A DNA stretch of 64,000 nt. Source: Clostridia bacterium. GTDB lineage: Bacteria; Bacillota; Clostridia; Oscillospirales; CAG-272. Both the position numbers and the translations under genes were made by a program. The notes beneath the pieces were generated by a model. That model was given only the letters and a program-made list of their open reading frames with translations, had not been told where the DNA came from and did not search any database. The stretch covers positions 1 through 64,000 of the forward strand of contig JAFQPI010000066.1 in the NCBI GenBank assembly GCA_017411805.1, written 5' to 3'. Shown here piece by piece: positions 7,782-15,464 of this stretch (within the stretch, counting starts at the first letter, position 1; each line of letters begins with the position of its first letter).

Positions 7782-8024
7782 ATGGAAACCATCACCGTAG
7801 TAAAGATCCATCTTGTTACTATCGCAGATCTCTACAATTTCGTCGCTGTTGCGAGCAAATACGATTTTGATATCGAACTCAAATCCGGCCGCTACACCGT
7901 TGACGGAAAGTCCATCATGGGCATGTTCTGCCTTGATCTCAGAGAAGAGCTTGAGCTTACCGCTCATACCGACAGCTCCGACCCCTTCTTTGCTGAGATC
8001 GCAAACTACATCGTAAAAGCATAA
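7782..8024 (+). CDS. HPr-fold protein lacking the phosphorylatable histidine
   Basis: 80 residues, the length of HPr, the phosphocarrier of the sugar phosphotransferase system. The second half matches well: VASKYDFDIEL, then DGKSIMGMF, which keeps the regulatory serine (S44, equivalent to Ser46). However the catalytic segment H-A-R-P-A is replaced by T-I-A-D-L at residues 13-17, so both the histidine (T13) and the partner arginine (A15) are gone. It cannot carry phosphate from enzyme I by the normal route. A regulatory or Crh-like role through the serine is possible but unproven. The ATG at 7782 is chosen over 7767 because GGAGG at 7769-7773 is well spaced. It is monocistronic, with its own promoter and terminator. 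Confidence 0.85.
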   Translation: METITVVKIHLVTIADLYNFVAVASKYDFDIELKSGRYTVDGKSIMGMFCLDLREELELTAHTDSSDPFFAEIANYIVKA

Positions 8025-8028
8025 TATA

Positions 8029-8054
8029 AGCCGCCTCCGAGGAGGCGGCTTTTT
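8029..8054 (+). terminator. Terminator of the HPr-like gene
   Basis: A GC-rich stem AGCCGCCTCC/GGAGGCGGCT closes immediately before a T tract, 5 nt after the stop codon. Confidence 0.9.
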
Positions 8055-8059
8055 AAAGG

Positions 8060-8194
8060 AAGAGGTAATAGTGAATAGATTAGAAGTAGGGTGTGTTTCC
8101 GTCTCTTTGCTTGAAAATTTTAATTTATATTAGAACTTTTCGAGCCTTGCAAGAAAAGCCATCCATACTTCTTCACTATTACTTCTTACCTCTT
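8060..8194. repeat. Imperfect inverted repeat, non-coding
   Basis: AAGAGGTAATAGTGAA at 8060-8075 reappears as an inverted copy at 8172-8194 with a 7-nt insertion. About 95 nt of AT-rich sequence lies between, including a GAAAATTTTAATTTAT segment that resembles one at about 59330. No gene is visible. Confidence 0.6.
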
Positions 8195-8201
8195 GCCTAA
8201 T

Positions 8202-8230
8202 AAAAAAGACCGCCGAAGCGGTCTTTTTTT
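8202..8230. terminator. Bidirectional terminator
   Basis: GACCGC/GCGGTC stem with CGAA loop flanked by A6 and T7 tracts. It ends the surface-protein gene on the minus strand and backs up the HPr-like gene. Confidence 0.85.
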
Positions 8231-8245
8231 ATTGTTATTGTATTA

Positions 8246-9853
8246 TTAGTTTTCTCTTCTCTTTGCTATTACAGCAACTCCGATAAGGGAGATGATTGCT
8301 ATCGCAACGAAGATCAGAGCGGAGTCTCCGGTGGGAGTAGAGGAGCCGGGCTCTGTGGTTTCGGGAGCAGGCTCTGTGGTTTCGGGAGCAGGTTCTGTGG
8401 TCTCGGGAGCAGGTTCTGTGGTCTCGGGAGCGGGCTCCGTAGTTTCGGGAGCGGGCTCTGTGGTCTCGGGGGCTTCTTCAGGGATGGAATCCGATGCAGT
8501 GGGGAAGCCGGCAATGTTGCTCTGAGAAGAGGTAATTGCAGAAGTAATAGCATTTGCCATAGGAGCGATAACGTCAGCAGCCAAACCTACCTGACAGCCC
8601 TCCTGACCGTTATTCTTTGTATATCCGTTGATCTTAGCGGCTGTTGTAGAACAATTCTGAGAGTAAAGGGTAGCCTCGTTTTCCTTATGCATTACACCAT
8701 TGATGCCTCCGGCTCTTGAGCCTGCGCCGCCTTCGCTCACGATCTCGCCGGCTCCTACACAGTCAATAACTGCACAATGTGCCTTGTTGATGTAGGAAAT
8801 CATTCCACCTGCGTAAGGATAATAGGTATTTACGCTGCTGTCAACCTTTGAAGTGATCTTGCCTGTATTAAGGCACTTTTCGATCTTGAGATACATGCCG
8901 TTAATACCGCTGGGAGTATAGGTTCCGCCAATAAATCCGCCTACGCTGGCATTGGAGGAATTGGTGAGAGTGCTGTGTCCGGTTACATCACCGTTATTAA
9001 CGCAGTTTAAGAAGGTTGTGTATTCCCCGTTCACCTTTGCAGTAAGCATTCCTACAAAACCTGCAACACTTATATGCTTGCCCTTGTCCTTGTTCGCATT
9101 GTCATTTACAATGGAAGTGATCTTACCGTTGTTAACACAGTTAACAAAAGTATCACGGTTGCCCTGTCCGATAATACCGCCGACACGGCTGGGAGCATTG
9201 GAATTGCTGTAAACATCGCCGTTGTTTACAACATTCTCAAATACGGTACAAAAAGCGTAACCCGCAACACCGCCGACACGACATTCTTTGGTATCGTTTG
9301 AGATAGTAATATCAACGTCTACATTACAATTGGTAACGGTAATGGGATGTGCAAGTGTTGTACTGTCCTTATAGAACCATCCGGAAAGACCGCCAATACC
9401 GTCGCTTGCATTGGATTCGGTAAGAGTAATGCTGCCGGAAACATTCAGGTTAGCAATACCTGCAGAACATGTTGCTCCGGACGCAACGTATCCAAAGAGT
9501 CCGCTTGCTGCGATTTTTTGTGTAATGGAGAGTCCGGAAACAGACTTGCCATATCCGTTGTAAACACCGCTAAACGGATGCGCCGAGGTTCCGATAGGAG
9601 TCCATTCCTTGCCGCCGAGGTCGATATCGGCAGTCTGAACGATGTACTTGCCCTCGTATGTGGTGCCTTCGTTTACCGACTTTGCAAGATATGCAAGGTC
9701 CTCAGCTGTCTCAACTATGTAGGGTGAATCAGCTGTTCCCTCTCCCTTAAGGGATGCGGAAACGGATGTGCCGTCCCAAGCCGCATTGATATTGAATGCG
9801 AAAAGGGAGATCAGCATTGCTGCGAACAGCACGAGTGATAACGCTTTTTTCAT
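8246..9853 (-). CDS. Secreted GLUG-type beta-helix surface protein with Pro/Thr repeat stalk and C-terminal anchor
   Basis: 535 residues. An N-terminal signal peptide ends near FNINA. The body (residues about 35-430) is a series of repeats with the GLUG pattern: SGLFGYVASGA, GGLSGWFY, VGGVAGYAF, VGGIIGQGN, VAGFVGML and VGGFIGGTY, mixed with CVNNGDV/CVNNGKI turns. Such repeats are expected to form a right-handed beta-helix, common in adhesins. Then come five EPAPETT repeats forming an extended stalk. The end, TPTGD followed by a hydrophobic helix and KRREN, resembles a sortase sorting signal with a non-standard motif, or a simple membrane anchor. Start at 9853 has AAAGGAA. It is likely cell-surface exposed; the ligand is unknown. 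Confidence 0.85.
   Translation of the reverse strand: MKKALSLVLFAAMLISLFAFNINAAWDGTSVSASLKGEGTADSPYIVETAEDLAYLAKSVNEGTTYEGKYIVQTADIDLGGKEWTPIGTSAHPFSGVYNGYGKSVSGLSITQKIAASGLFGYVASGATCSAGIANLNVSGSITLTESNASDGIGGLSGWFYKDSTTLAHPITVTNCNVDVDITISNDTKECRVGGVAGYAFCTVFENVVNNGDVYSNSNAPSRVGGIIGQGNRDTFVNCVNNGKITSIVNDNANKDKGKHISVAGFVGMLTAKVNGEYTTFLNCVNNGDVTGHSTLTNSSNASVGGFIGGTYTPSGINGMYLKIEKCLNTGKITSKVDSSVNTYYPYAGGMISYINKAHCAVIDCVGAGEIVSEGGAGSRAGGINGVMHKENEATLYSQNCSTTAAKINGYTKNNGQEGCQVGLAADVIAPMANAITSAITSSQSNIAGFPTASDSIPEEAPETTEPAPETTEPAPETTEPAPETTEPAPETTEPAPETTEPGSSTPTGDSALIFVAIAIISLIGVAVIAKRREN
8345..8480 (-). repeat. 21-nt tandem repeat coding the EPAPETT stalk
   Basis: Five full copies plus partial copies of a 21-nt unit encode Glu-Pro-Ala-Pro-Glu-Thr-Thr. 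Copies differ only at synonymous positions. Such arrays commonly vary in copy number between strains. Confidence 0.9.
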
Positions 9854-9890
9854 GAAATCTTATTCCTTTCATATATAATTAGGTAGTTTA

Positions 9891-9919
9891 ATTGTACTAT
9901 ATTTTCTTCTATTTGTCAA
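9891..9919 (-). promoter_or_regulatory. Promoter of the GLUG surface protein gene
   Basis: Minus strand TTGACA (9914-9919), 17 nt, TACAAT (9891-9896). Confidence 0.85.
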
Positions 9920-9979
9920 TGCTTTTTTGACAAATTGTATATTTTTTTATAAACTTATTTTACCGAGAATAGATAGCAC

Positions 9980-10008
9980 TTGAATTCTCGGCTCGAATGT
10001 GATATTAT
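9980..10008 (+). promoter_or_regulatory. Promoter of the MBOAT/SGNH operon
   Basis: TTGAAT (9980-9985), 17 nt, TATTAT (10003-10008). Confidence 0.65.
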
Positions 10009-10056
10009 ATTAATATATTATGTCGATATTATTTTAAGCAGAATGGAGGAGATAGC

Positions 10057-11502
10057 ATGTTATTCACATCGCCGGTTTTTCTGCTGCTTTTTTTACCTAT
10101 AATGCTCGGCGCATATACTCTCACTCCGCATAAATACCGCGGACGTGCAATCTGTTTTTTCAGCCTTGCATTCTACACTCTGGCAAATCTTGAAAGCCCC
10201 GCCTCCGTTCTATTCCTCTTCCTTTGCGCGATCTTTACCTATTGCGCCACTTTCGCCGTTTTCAGCGTGCGTAAAAATTACGTCATGGTGTTCGTCACCC
10301 TCGTGCTTGTCGGCATACTGGCGGTTCTGAGATATCTCGGCGTATGGGCTGACGAGGATGCGGCAAGGCAGTTTATTCCCTTTGGAGCCTCATTCTATCT
10401 GCTCGCCTCCTTCTCGTGCATATCCGACGTTCGCCGCGGAGACGCCAAAATGCCCCGCAGCTTCATTGACGTACTCACTTATATCACGTTTTTTCCCGTA
10501 ATGATCGTTGGACCGATCATCAAATATAAGAACTTTGAAAAGATGATCAGACCCGAGAATATCAGCTTCTCCGCCTCCTCGGTAGGCTCGGGAATAATCC
10601 TCTTTGCCCGCGGTTTTATCAAAAGAGTTGCCATCGCAGCTATCATTGACGAATATTACGATTCGATAGTCAATCGATTGATTCACTATACCGAAGCTCC
10701 TATCGGACTTGATATTTCAATATCATTGGCTCTGTTGCTCCTTGTTGCGGTATATTTTGCCTTTTCAGGATTTTCGGATATGGGACGCGGTATCTCGGCT
10801 ATGCTTGGTATTCCGCTCGCACCCGATTTCGGATCCTGCATACTTGCCTACACCCCCACGCTCTATGCGCGAAATTTCCTCTCAAGCCTTACTTCCTGGA
10901 TCACAGATTATATCAGAGAGCCGCTATCCCGCGTTCTCAAGCTCGATTCGATGAGCAATATCAAAAAGCGTTTTATAAACAGTCTCATATCCGTCGTCTG
11001 CGCTCTTGCTCTGCTCTTATGGTTCAAGATAGGAATAAGCGTCCTGCCCGCCATCGCGATCCTATTGTTGCCCTCTCTGCTCGATGCCTTTTTCGGTATC
11101 GAAGAATTCCTTGAAAAGCATAAATTTCTGAAGCCGGTATCATTCATTATCTCGTACGTATTCTTGACCGTCTTCTGGATGCTTATCAAGACCCGCGACA
11201 TGTCGGTGTTGGAGATCATCTTCGGAAATATGACTCTCTCGATGCCGCTTCAATCATATATTATCAACCAGACCTTCTTCAACCTTGAATTCCCGCTTGT
11301 GCTGACTCTGATCCTTTTCGTCCAGCTCCCCATGATCTTCGGAGTAATATTCAAAAAGAGGCAGTCTCCCTTTGTAAGAAGCGGCGCATTCAGATGGTGC
11401 TGGTCCATGCTGATACTCATCCTGTTCGTATTCTGTATCTATTATTACCTGCCCCAATATCCCGACCTCGCAACGGAACCCTTCCGCGACATAATATTCT
11501 GA
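10057..11502 (+). CDS. MBOAT-family (AlgI/DltB-like) membrane protein without the catalytic histidines
   Basis: 481 residues with about ten membrane helices. The family framework is clear: MLFTSPVFLLLFLPIMLG at the N-terminus, FIPFGASFYLLASFSCISDV, FIDVLTYITFFPVMIVGPI, and FAFSGFSDMGRGISAMLGI. AlgI-type proteins move an acyl group across the membrane for transfer to extracellular polymers and need a His in a WRRWHISLSTW-like motif and a second in a WHG motif. Here the first segment reads NFLSSLTSWITDY with Leu at the His position (L275), and the second reads LLWFKIG with Phe at the His position (F323). The protein is therefore probably not an active acyltransferase. GGAGGAG precedes the ATG, and it is followed at 15 nt by its SGNH partner. 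It may be a scaffold or transporter-like remnant still under selection. Confidence 0.87.
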   Translation: MLFTSPVFLLLFLPIMLGAYTLTPHKYRGRAICFFSLAFYTLANLESPASVLFLFLCAIFTYCATFAVFSVRKNYVMVFVTLVLVGILAVLRYLGVWADEDAARQFIPFGASFYLLASFSCISDVRRGDAKMPRSFIDVLTYITFFPVMIVGPIIKYKNFEKMIRPENISFSASSVGSGIILFARGFIKRVAIAAIIDEYYDSIVNRLIHYTEAPIGLDISISLALLLLVAVYFAFSGFSDMGRGISAMLGIPLAPDFGSCILAYTPTLYARNFLSSLTSWITDYIREPLSRVLKLDSMSNIKKRFINSLISVVCALALLLWFKIGISVLPAIAILLLPSLLDAFFGIEEFLEKHKFLKPVSFIISYVFLTVFWMLIKTRDMSVLEIIFGNMTLSMPLQSYIINQTFFNLEFPLVLTLILFVQLPMIFGVIFKKRQSPFVRSGAFRWCWSMLILILFVFCIYYYLPQYPDLATEPFRDIIF

Positions 11503-11517
11503 TGAAAGGAGACACGC

Positions 11518-12747
11518 ATGAATACCCCGTATATCAATCAGGAAATCAAGCCTGAGCAATATATATCAAGCAACCCATACGCGCTAAACGTCAGCCGCGA
11601 AGCGCATATTGAAGACGTGCTGATCAACGGAAAAAGTGCCAGAGCCCTCGGGGTGATCATTATCGTGCTTTTTGTCGGAATATTGCTTTCCTTCCTTGTA
11701 AACTTCGGCGTATCGGCTTATCTCGGCTCAGAGGAGCTTGTTGACGATTACTTTGACGGTGAGGATCATTCAAATATTATTCTTTCAGATTTCGCCGATA
11801 CCTTTTATCTCTCAAAAAAGATAAGAAACAATATAATAAAGGTAGACTACTATCTTTTTGAGCGTCTCCCCACCTCGGACGTTCTGCTCGGAGACAGCGA
11901 ATTTCTCTTCCCAACGTCGGATGAGAAGAACTCATACAGCTACGTAGCAGACTATCTCGGGGAGCTTGAGCCCAAGGGATCAGAGCTCGATCTCTACCTT
12001 GACGGTATAAATATGCTCACCAAGGAATACAGAAAATACGGCGCCGGCGTATATTTCGTGATCATCCCGAATTCGCAGACGGTATACCCTGAGAAGCTTC
12101 CCGACTACATGGGCGAGATCAGCGAGTATACCAGACTCAAATCGACAACGAGATATCTAAAAAAGCGAGGTGTCACAAACTACCTCGACCTTACAGACGC
12201 TCTGATCGCCGCGAAGGGTGAGGGCGAGCTATATAATAACACAGAGGATTCTCTCAACAGCCGCGGCGCGTATTATGCCTATCTTGCCATACTTGAGATG
12301 CTTCCGCAGTCAGTACTTGAAGAAATCACTCCTCTGGGGCTTAAATCGGATGATCTCGTTCACCATACGTCAACCGGGAAAGAACTGGCAAAGCTCGCCT
12401 CGCTTGAAAGCGAGATCAAGAACCGAACGGTATCGCTCTCGACCGACTTCATACAGAAATACGAGATCCTGCTTCGCTTTGAAGAATACGATATGGCATA
12501 TCCGAAGATGCAATACCAGAACGATCTTCCGGCAGATCCAAGGATACAGTTCCAATTCTCGGATGAATGGGACAGAATCATTATGACAGACTTTTTCTCA
12601 AACACGTTCGGAAGAACCATCTATCGCACCTCCACCGATTTTAATGCCGCAGTTCTTACAAAAGCCGACCCGGAATACGTGATCTGCTTCATCCATGAAA
12701 AAGAGCTTGCCAAGCTCGGCGACGGAAGCATGATGCCGAATAATTAA
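11518..12747 (+). CDS. AlgJ/AlgX-like DHHW/SGNH-family protein without catalytic residues
   Basis: 409 residues. One N-terminal membrane anchor (about residues 42-68) leads to an extracytoplasmic domain of the DHHW family that partners MBOAT acyltransferases. Recognisable pieces are VLLGDSEFLFP, YGAGVYFVIIPNSQTVYP, the segment TEDSLNSRGAYYAY, and DRIIMTDFFSNTF followed by PEYVICFIHEKEL. In active relatives the third piece reads TDHHWTSRGAYYAY and the fourth contains D-S-F. Here DHHW is E-D-S-L (residues 243-246) and the nucleophilic Ser is Phe (F359). All catalytic groups appear lost while the fold-defining residues remain. AAAGGAG precedes the ATG. With its degenerate MBOAT neighbour it may form a non-enzymatic envelope complex. 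Confidence 0.82.
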   Translation: MNTPYINQEIKPEQYISSNPYALNVSREAHIEDVLINGKSARALGVIIIVLFVGILLSFLVNFGVSAYLGSEELVDDYFDGEDHSNIILSDFADTFYLSKKIRNNIIKVDYYLFERLPTSDVLLGDSEFLFPTSDEKNSYSYVADYLGELEPKGSELDLYLDGINMLTKEYRKYGAGVYFVIIPNSQTVYPEKLPDYMGEISEYTRLKSTTRYLKKRGVTNYLDLTDALIAAKGEGELYNNTEDSLNSRGAYYAYLAILEMLPQSVLEEITPLGLKSDDLVHHTSTGKELAKLASLESEIKNRTVSLSTDFIQKYEILLRFEEYDMAYPKMQYQNDLPADPRIQFQFSDEWDRIIMTDFFSNTFGRTIYRTSTDFNAAVLTKADPEYVICFIHEKELAKLGDGSMMPNN

Positions 12748-12810
12748 TAAGTTCGGAAAGCGGAACAGCATTGTTTTGGAAATAATCTAAAATCCTTAAT
12801 AACAAAATAA

Positions 12811-12842
12811 AAACCGAGATACTTCAAAGCATCTCGGTTTTT
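12811..12842. terminator. Terminator after the MBOAT/SGNH operon
   Basis: AAACCGAGAT/ATCTCGGTTT 10-bp stem with a 10-nt loop, followed by TTTTT. Nothing else is recognised in 12748-12957. Confidence 0.85.
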
Positions 12843-12957
12843 CATTAATCAAGTCTTCGTATCAGCACAATACAAGCAGGATAAAGATGAAACAAAAATC
12901 TATTTTAATAATCAGCGAATTCCGTAAGGCTTTTTAGCAGCTTTTCATCCCTACCCC

Positions 12958-13004
12958 TTGACAATCTCCGATTTTTATTATATAATATTATAGAACAAAT
13001 GTTC
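12958..13004 (+). promoter_or_regulatory. Consensus promoter with LexA (SOS) box
   Basis: TTGACA (12958-12963), 17 nt, TATAAT (12981-12986) is a perfect vegetative promoter. Directly downstream, GAACAAATGTTC (12993-13004) matches the Gram-positive LexA box GAAC-N4-GTTC, within a wider TAGAAC/GTTCTA palindrome. LexA bound there would block transcription start, so the gene should be induced by DNA damage. Confidence 0.8.
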
Positions 13005-13017
13005 TATCGGAGGTAAT

Positions 13018-13443
13018 ATGAAAAAATGCAGAATGGATGAAGCAGCCATGCGCGCTTTCAGGACCTATGCGCGGCTCGGGCTTTGCGGATCGGAATCGGC
13101 ACTCGGAATAATATGCCGAATACGAGGCATCTGCCGCGATCCTGCCGCGCTTGATATGTTGGCTGTATTTGATACAATGCGGTTGCTCGAGCTCTCGGGA
13201 GACGATATTGCTCTGCGCGCTGTCGAAGAGGTTTACTTTTTTGCCGCATCGCGCAGATTGCGAGCAAACGAGATCACTCTAAGAGTGCGCCGTCTTGCCG
13301 ATGAGCTGCATTGCGACGACAGAACCGTATACCGACATCTAAAAAAGGCGCGCGATATCTGGCACACGCTTCGCGCCAAAGAAAAAAAGCAGACCGCGGG
13401 TGAACGCAGTCTGCTGAATTCCATGATCGGGAAGATCACTTGA
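13018..13443 (+). CDS. Putative SOS-controlled helix-turn-helix protein
   Basis: 141 residues. The C-terminal half carries a helix-turn-helix resembling sigma-70 region 4: VRRLADELHCDDRTVYRHLK (about residues 93-112), then a basic tail RAKEKKQ. The N-terminal half is helical (DEAAMRAFRTYARLGLCGSE) and not recognised. This layout resembles phage-type late-gene regulators (ArpU/RinA-like) but the match is not strong. GGAGG precedes the ATG. Its promoter has the only LexA box I noticed in the window, so a role in the DNA-damage response or a remnant prophage switch is possible. It is convergent with ktrA and overlaps its end by 8 nt. Confidence 0.7.
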   Translation: MKKCRMDEAAMRAFRTYARLGLCGSESALGIICRIRGICRDPAALDMLAVFDTMRLLELSGDDIALRAVEEVYFFAASRRLRANEITLRVRRLADELHCDDRTVYRHLKKARDIWHTLRAKEKKQTAGERSLLNSMIGKIT

Positions 13444-14089
13444 TCTTTCCGGTCATTATTTCTATATCACTGTCATCTCCTACGATAGAAACGATTTCTC
13501 CCGCATTAAACTCTCTCGTAGGCGAGGGGGAGACGTCAATTCTTCCGTCGGTATATCTCACGGCAATGATATTAACGCCGTAAGCCTTACGCAAGTTAAG
13601 CGTGATAAGGTCTTTTCCGACCCATTCGTCGGGAACAACGATCTCAACGACCTTATATCCCTTGAACTGCACAAAATCGGTAATCGAAGAATGCGAGAGT
13701 CTGAATGCAAGTCGCTGACCCATATCATACTCGGGATACACGATATCATCTGCACCGATATGTTCAAGTACTTTTTTATGTCCGTCGTTGACCGCGCGGG
13801 CGATAACGTGCTTGACACCGAGTTCCTTGAGCTGTATCGTTATCAGGATAATGTCGCTGATATTTTCGGTCATGCAGACAACGGCGCAATCGTAATCCGC
13901 AACACCCGAGGCTTTGAGAAGATTCATATTCGTCGCGTCTCCGATAACGGCGTTGGTTACGCTGTCGGCAACCATCGTAACCTTTTCGGTATCGTTATCA
14001 ATGATCATAACCTGCTTGCCGGCTGCAACCAGCGCGTGAGCAAGCGAAGTACCGAATTTACCGAGTCCAATAATACAAAAGCTTTTCAT
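13436..14089 (-). CDS. ktrA: K+ uptake regulatory subunit (KtrA/TrkA family)
   Basis: 217 residues, full length. RCK_N domain: FCIIGLGKFGTSLAHAL (nucleotide-binding GxGxxG), MIIDND with the acidic end of strand 2, VIGDATN, and conserved HVIARAVND. RCK_C domain: VVEIVVPDEWVGKDLITLNLRKAYGVNIIAV. KtrA forms a cytoplasmic octameric ring that gates the KtrB channel in response to ATP/ADP or c-di-AMP. It follows ktrB by 7 nt, with its AGGTG ribosome site next to the ktrB stop codon, so the two are co-expressed. Confidence 0.93.
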   Translation of the reverse strand: MKSFCIIGLGKFGTSLAHALVAAGKQVMIIDNDTEKVTMVADSVTNAVIGDATNMNLLKASGVADYDCAVVCMTENISDIILITIQLKELGVKHVIARAVNDGHKKVLEHIGADDIVYPEYDMGQRLAFRLSHSSITDFVQFKGYKVVEIVVPDEWVGKDLITLNLRKAYGVNIIAVRYTDGRIDVSPSPTREFNAGEIVSIVGDDSDIEIMTGKIK

Positions 14090-14096
14090 TTTTCAC

Positions 14097-15464
14097 CTAT
14101 CCTATCAAAATATTCGCGTCGGGGTAGCGCAAAGCAGAACTTGTCTGCGCGCTTCTTCCCATAAGCGAGCAGGTCACAGTCAGTATTCCGACACGTCCGA
14201 AATACATCATAAACATCAAAACTATCTTTGCCGCGGCGGGCAGGGAGGGCGTTAGTCCTGCGGTAAGTCCGACTGTCGCTCCGGCGGAAATTACCTCGTA
14301 AAGCAGGTCTATACCTGAGACCTCCATATTTGAACATACCGATGTGCAGATAAGAGTTGCAACAACCGTAAGTATCAGCTGAATGACAACAAGCGAGAGA
14401 GCGCGCAAAACCGTATCCAAAGTGATCATTCTGCGCATAAAATTGATGTCGTTACGTCCAACTGCAACCGTATAAGCCGCGAGCATGATTATTCCTATCG
14501 TCGCGATCTTGACACCGCCGGCGGTAGACGCCGAAGCACCGCCGGAGAACATCATGAAAAGTCCCGCCATCTTGGTTCCTTCGGAAAGTACCGCGTTGTC
14601 AACAGCGGCAAATCCCGCCGTTCTCCACGTCACGGACTGAAAAAATGAATTGAGTATCTTCTCTCCGAATCCCATTCCGCCGAGTGTCGCGGGATTGTTC
14701 CATTCAAGGATCGCAACGATCAGAGCACCGCCGACAACGTATATCAGAGAAAGTATCAGCACAAATTTCGTATAAACGCTGAACTTCTGTCCCTTTTTGT
14801 AGCCGATAAATTCGTTCCATACGGGGAAACCGATTCCTCCGAGCAAAATAAGGAACATAAGAGTGATGGTTACGATGGGGTCCTTTGCGTACGCACCCAT
14901 CGAGTCCCCGTTTCCGAGGATATCGAATCCCGCATTGCAGAAAGCGGATATCGAGTGAAAGGCACTGTAGGCAAGTCCTTTGCCGAATCCGTAATCGGGT
15001 ATAAATCTCAAAGACAGAAGCAACGCCCCCGCGCCCTCTATCGCAAGTGTGCCGAGAAGTATCCTTTTAACAAGCACATTGACCCCGCCGAAATCTGTGA
15101 TGCCGTAAGACGCGGCAACAAGCACGCGGTCGCGCGGAGACAGATGACGCCGCACTATTATCGAAAGAAGCACAGCCATCGTCATAAATCCGAGACCGCC
15201 GATCTGTATGAGCAGGATTATGACAATTTTGCCGAAAGCACTCCAATAAAGTCCGCTTTCAACGACAACGAGACCCGTGACACAGGTCGCGCTGACCGCA
15301 GTGAATGCCGCCGTCAGTGGAGACGTGAACTCGCCCGACGCGCTCGATATCGGCAGCATCAGAAGAACAGCTCCGATAGCTATTATGGCAAGGAATCCGA
15401 GTGCCATTACCGTAGCCGTATTCATAGGCTTGCGGAGCTTTTTATTTTTGTTCAGAATTTCCAT
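14097..15464 (-). CDS. ktrB: K+ (or Na+/K+) transporter subunit KtrB/TrkH family
   Basis: 455 residues with the four-repeat channel architecture. Selectivity-filter loops are visible: ATCVTGL, AFCNAGFD, TWRTAGF and GATVGLTAG, each with the conserved glycine. GGASASTAGGVK is the flexible loop that gates the pore in KtrB. Basic residues line the cytoplasmic ends. With KtrA downstream this makes a complete KtrAB system for osmotic and potassium homeostasis. The start codon overlaps the stop of the upstream sugar isomerase gene (TAATG), indicating translational coupling with a gene of unrelated function. Confidence 0.93.
   Translation of the reverse strand: MEILNKNKKLRKPMNTATVMALGFLAIIAIGAVLLMLPISSASGEFTSPLTAAFTAVSATCVTGLVVVESGLYWSAFGKIVIILLIQIGGLGFMTMAVLLSIIVRRHLSPRDRVLVAASYGITDFGGVNVLVKRILLGTLAIEGAGALLLSLRFIPDYGFGKGLAYSAFHSISAFCNAGFDILGNGDSMGAYAKDPIVTITLMFLILLGGIGFPVWNEFIGYKKGQKFSVYTKFVLILSLIYVVGGALIVAILEWNNPATLGGMGFGEKILNSFFQSVTWRTAGFAAVDNAVLSEGTKMAGLFMMFSGGASASTAGGVKIATIGIIMLAAYTVAVGRNDINFMRRMITLDTVLRALSLVVIQLILTVVATLICTSVCSNMEVSGIDLLYEVISAGATVGLTAGLTPSLPAAAKIVLMFMMYFGRVGILTVTCSLMGRSAQTSSALRYPDANILIG

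Noticed and set aside
8345-8480. Possible CRISPR or satellite repeat
   Set aside because: The 21-nt unit is in frame and codes for EPAPETT inside a secreted protein.
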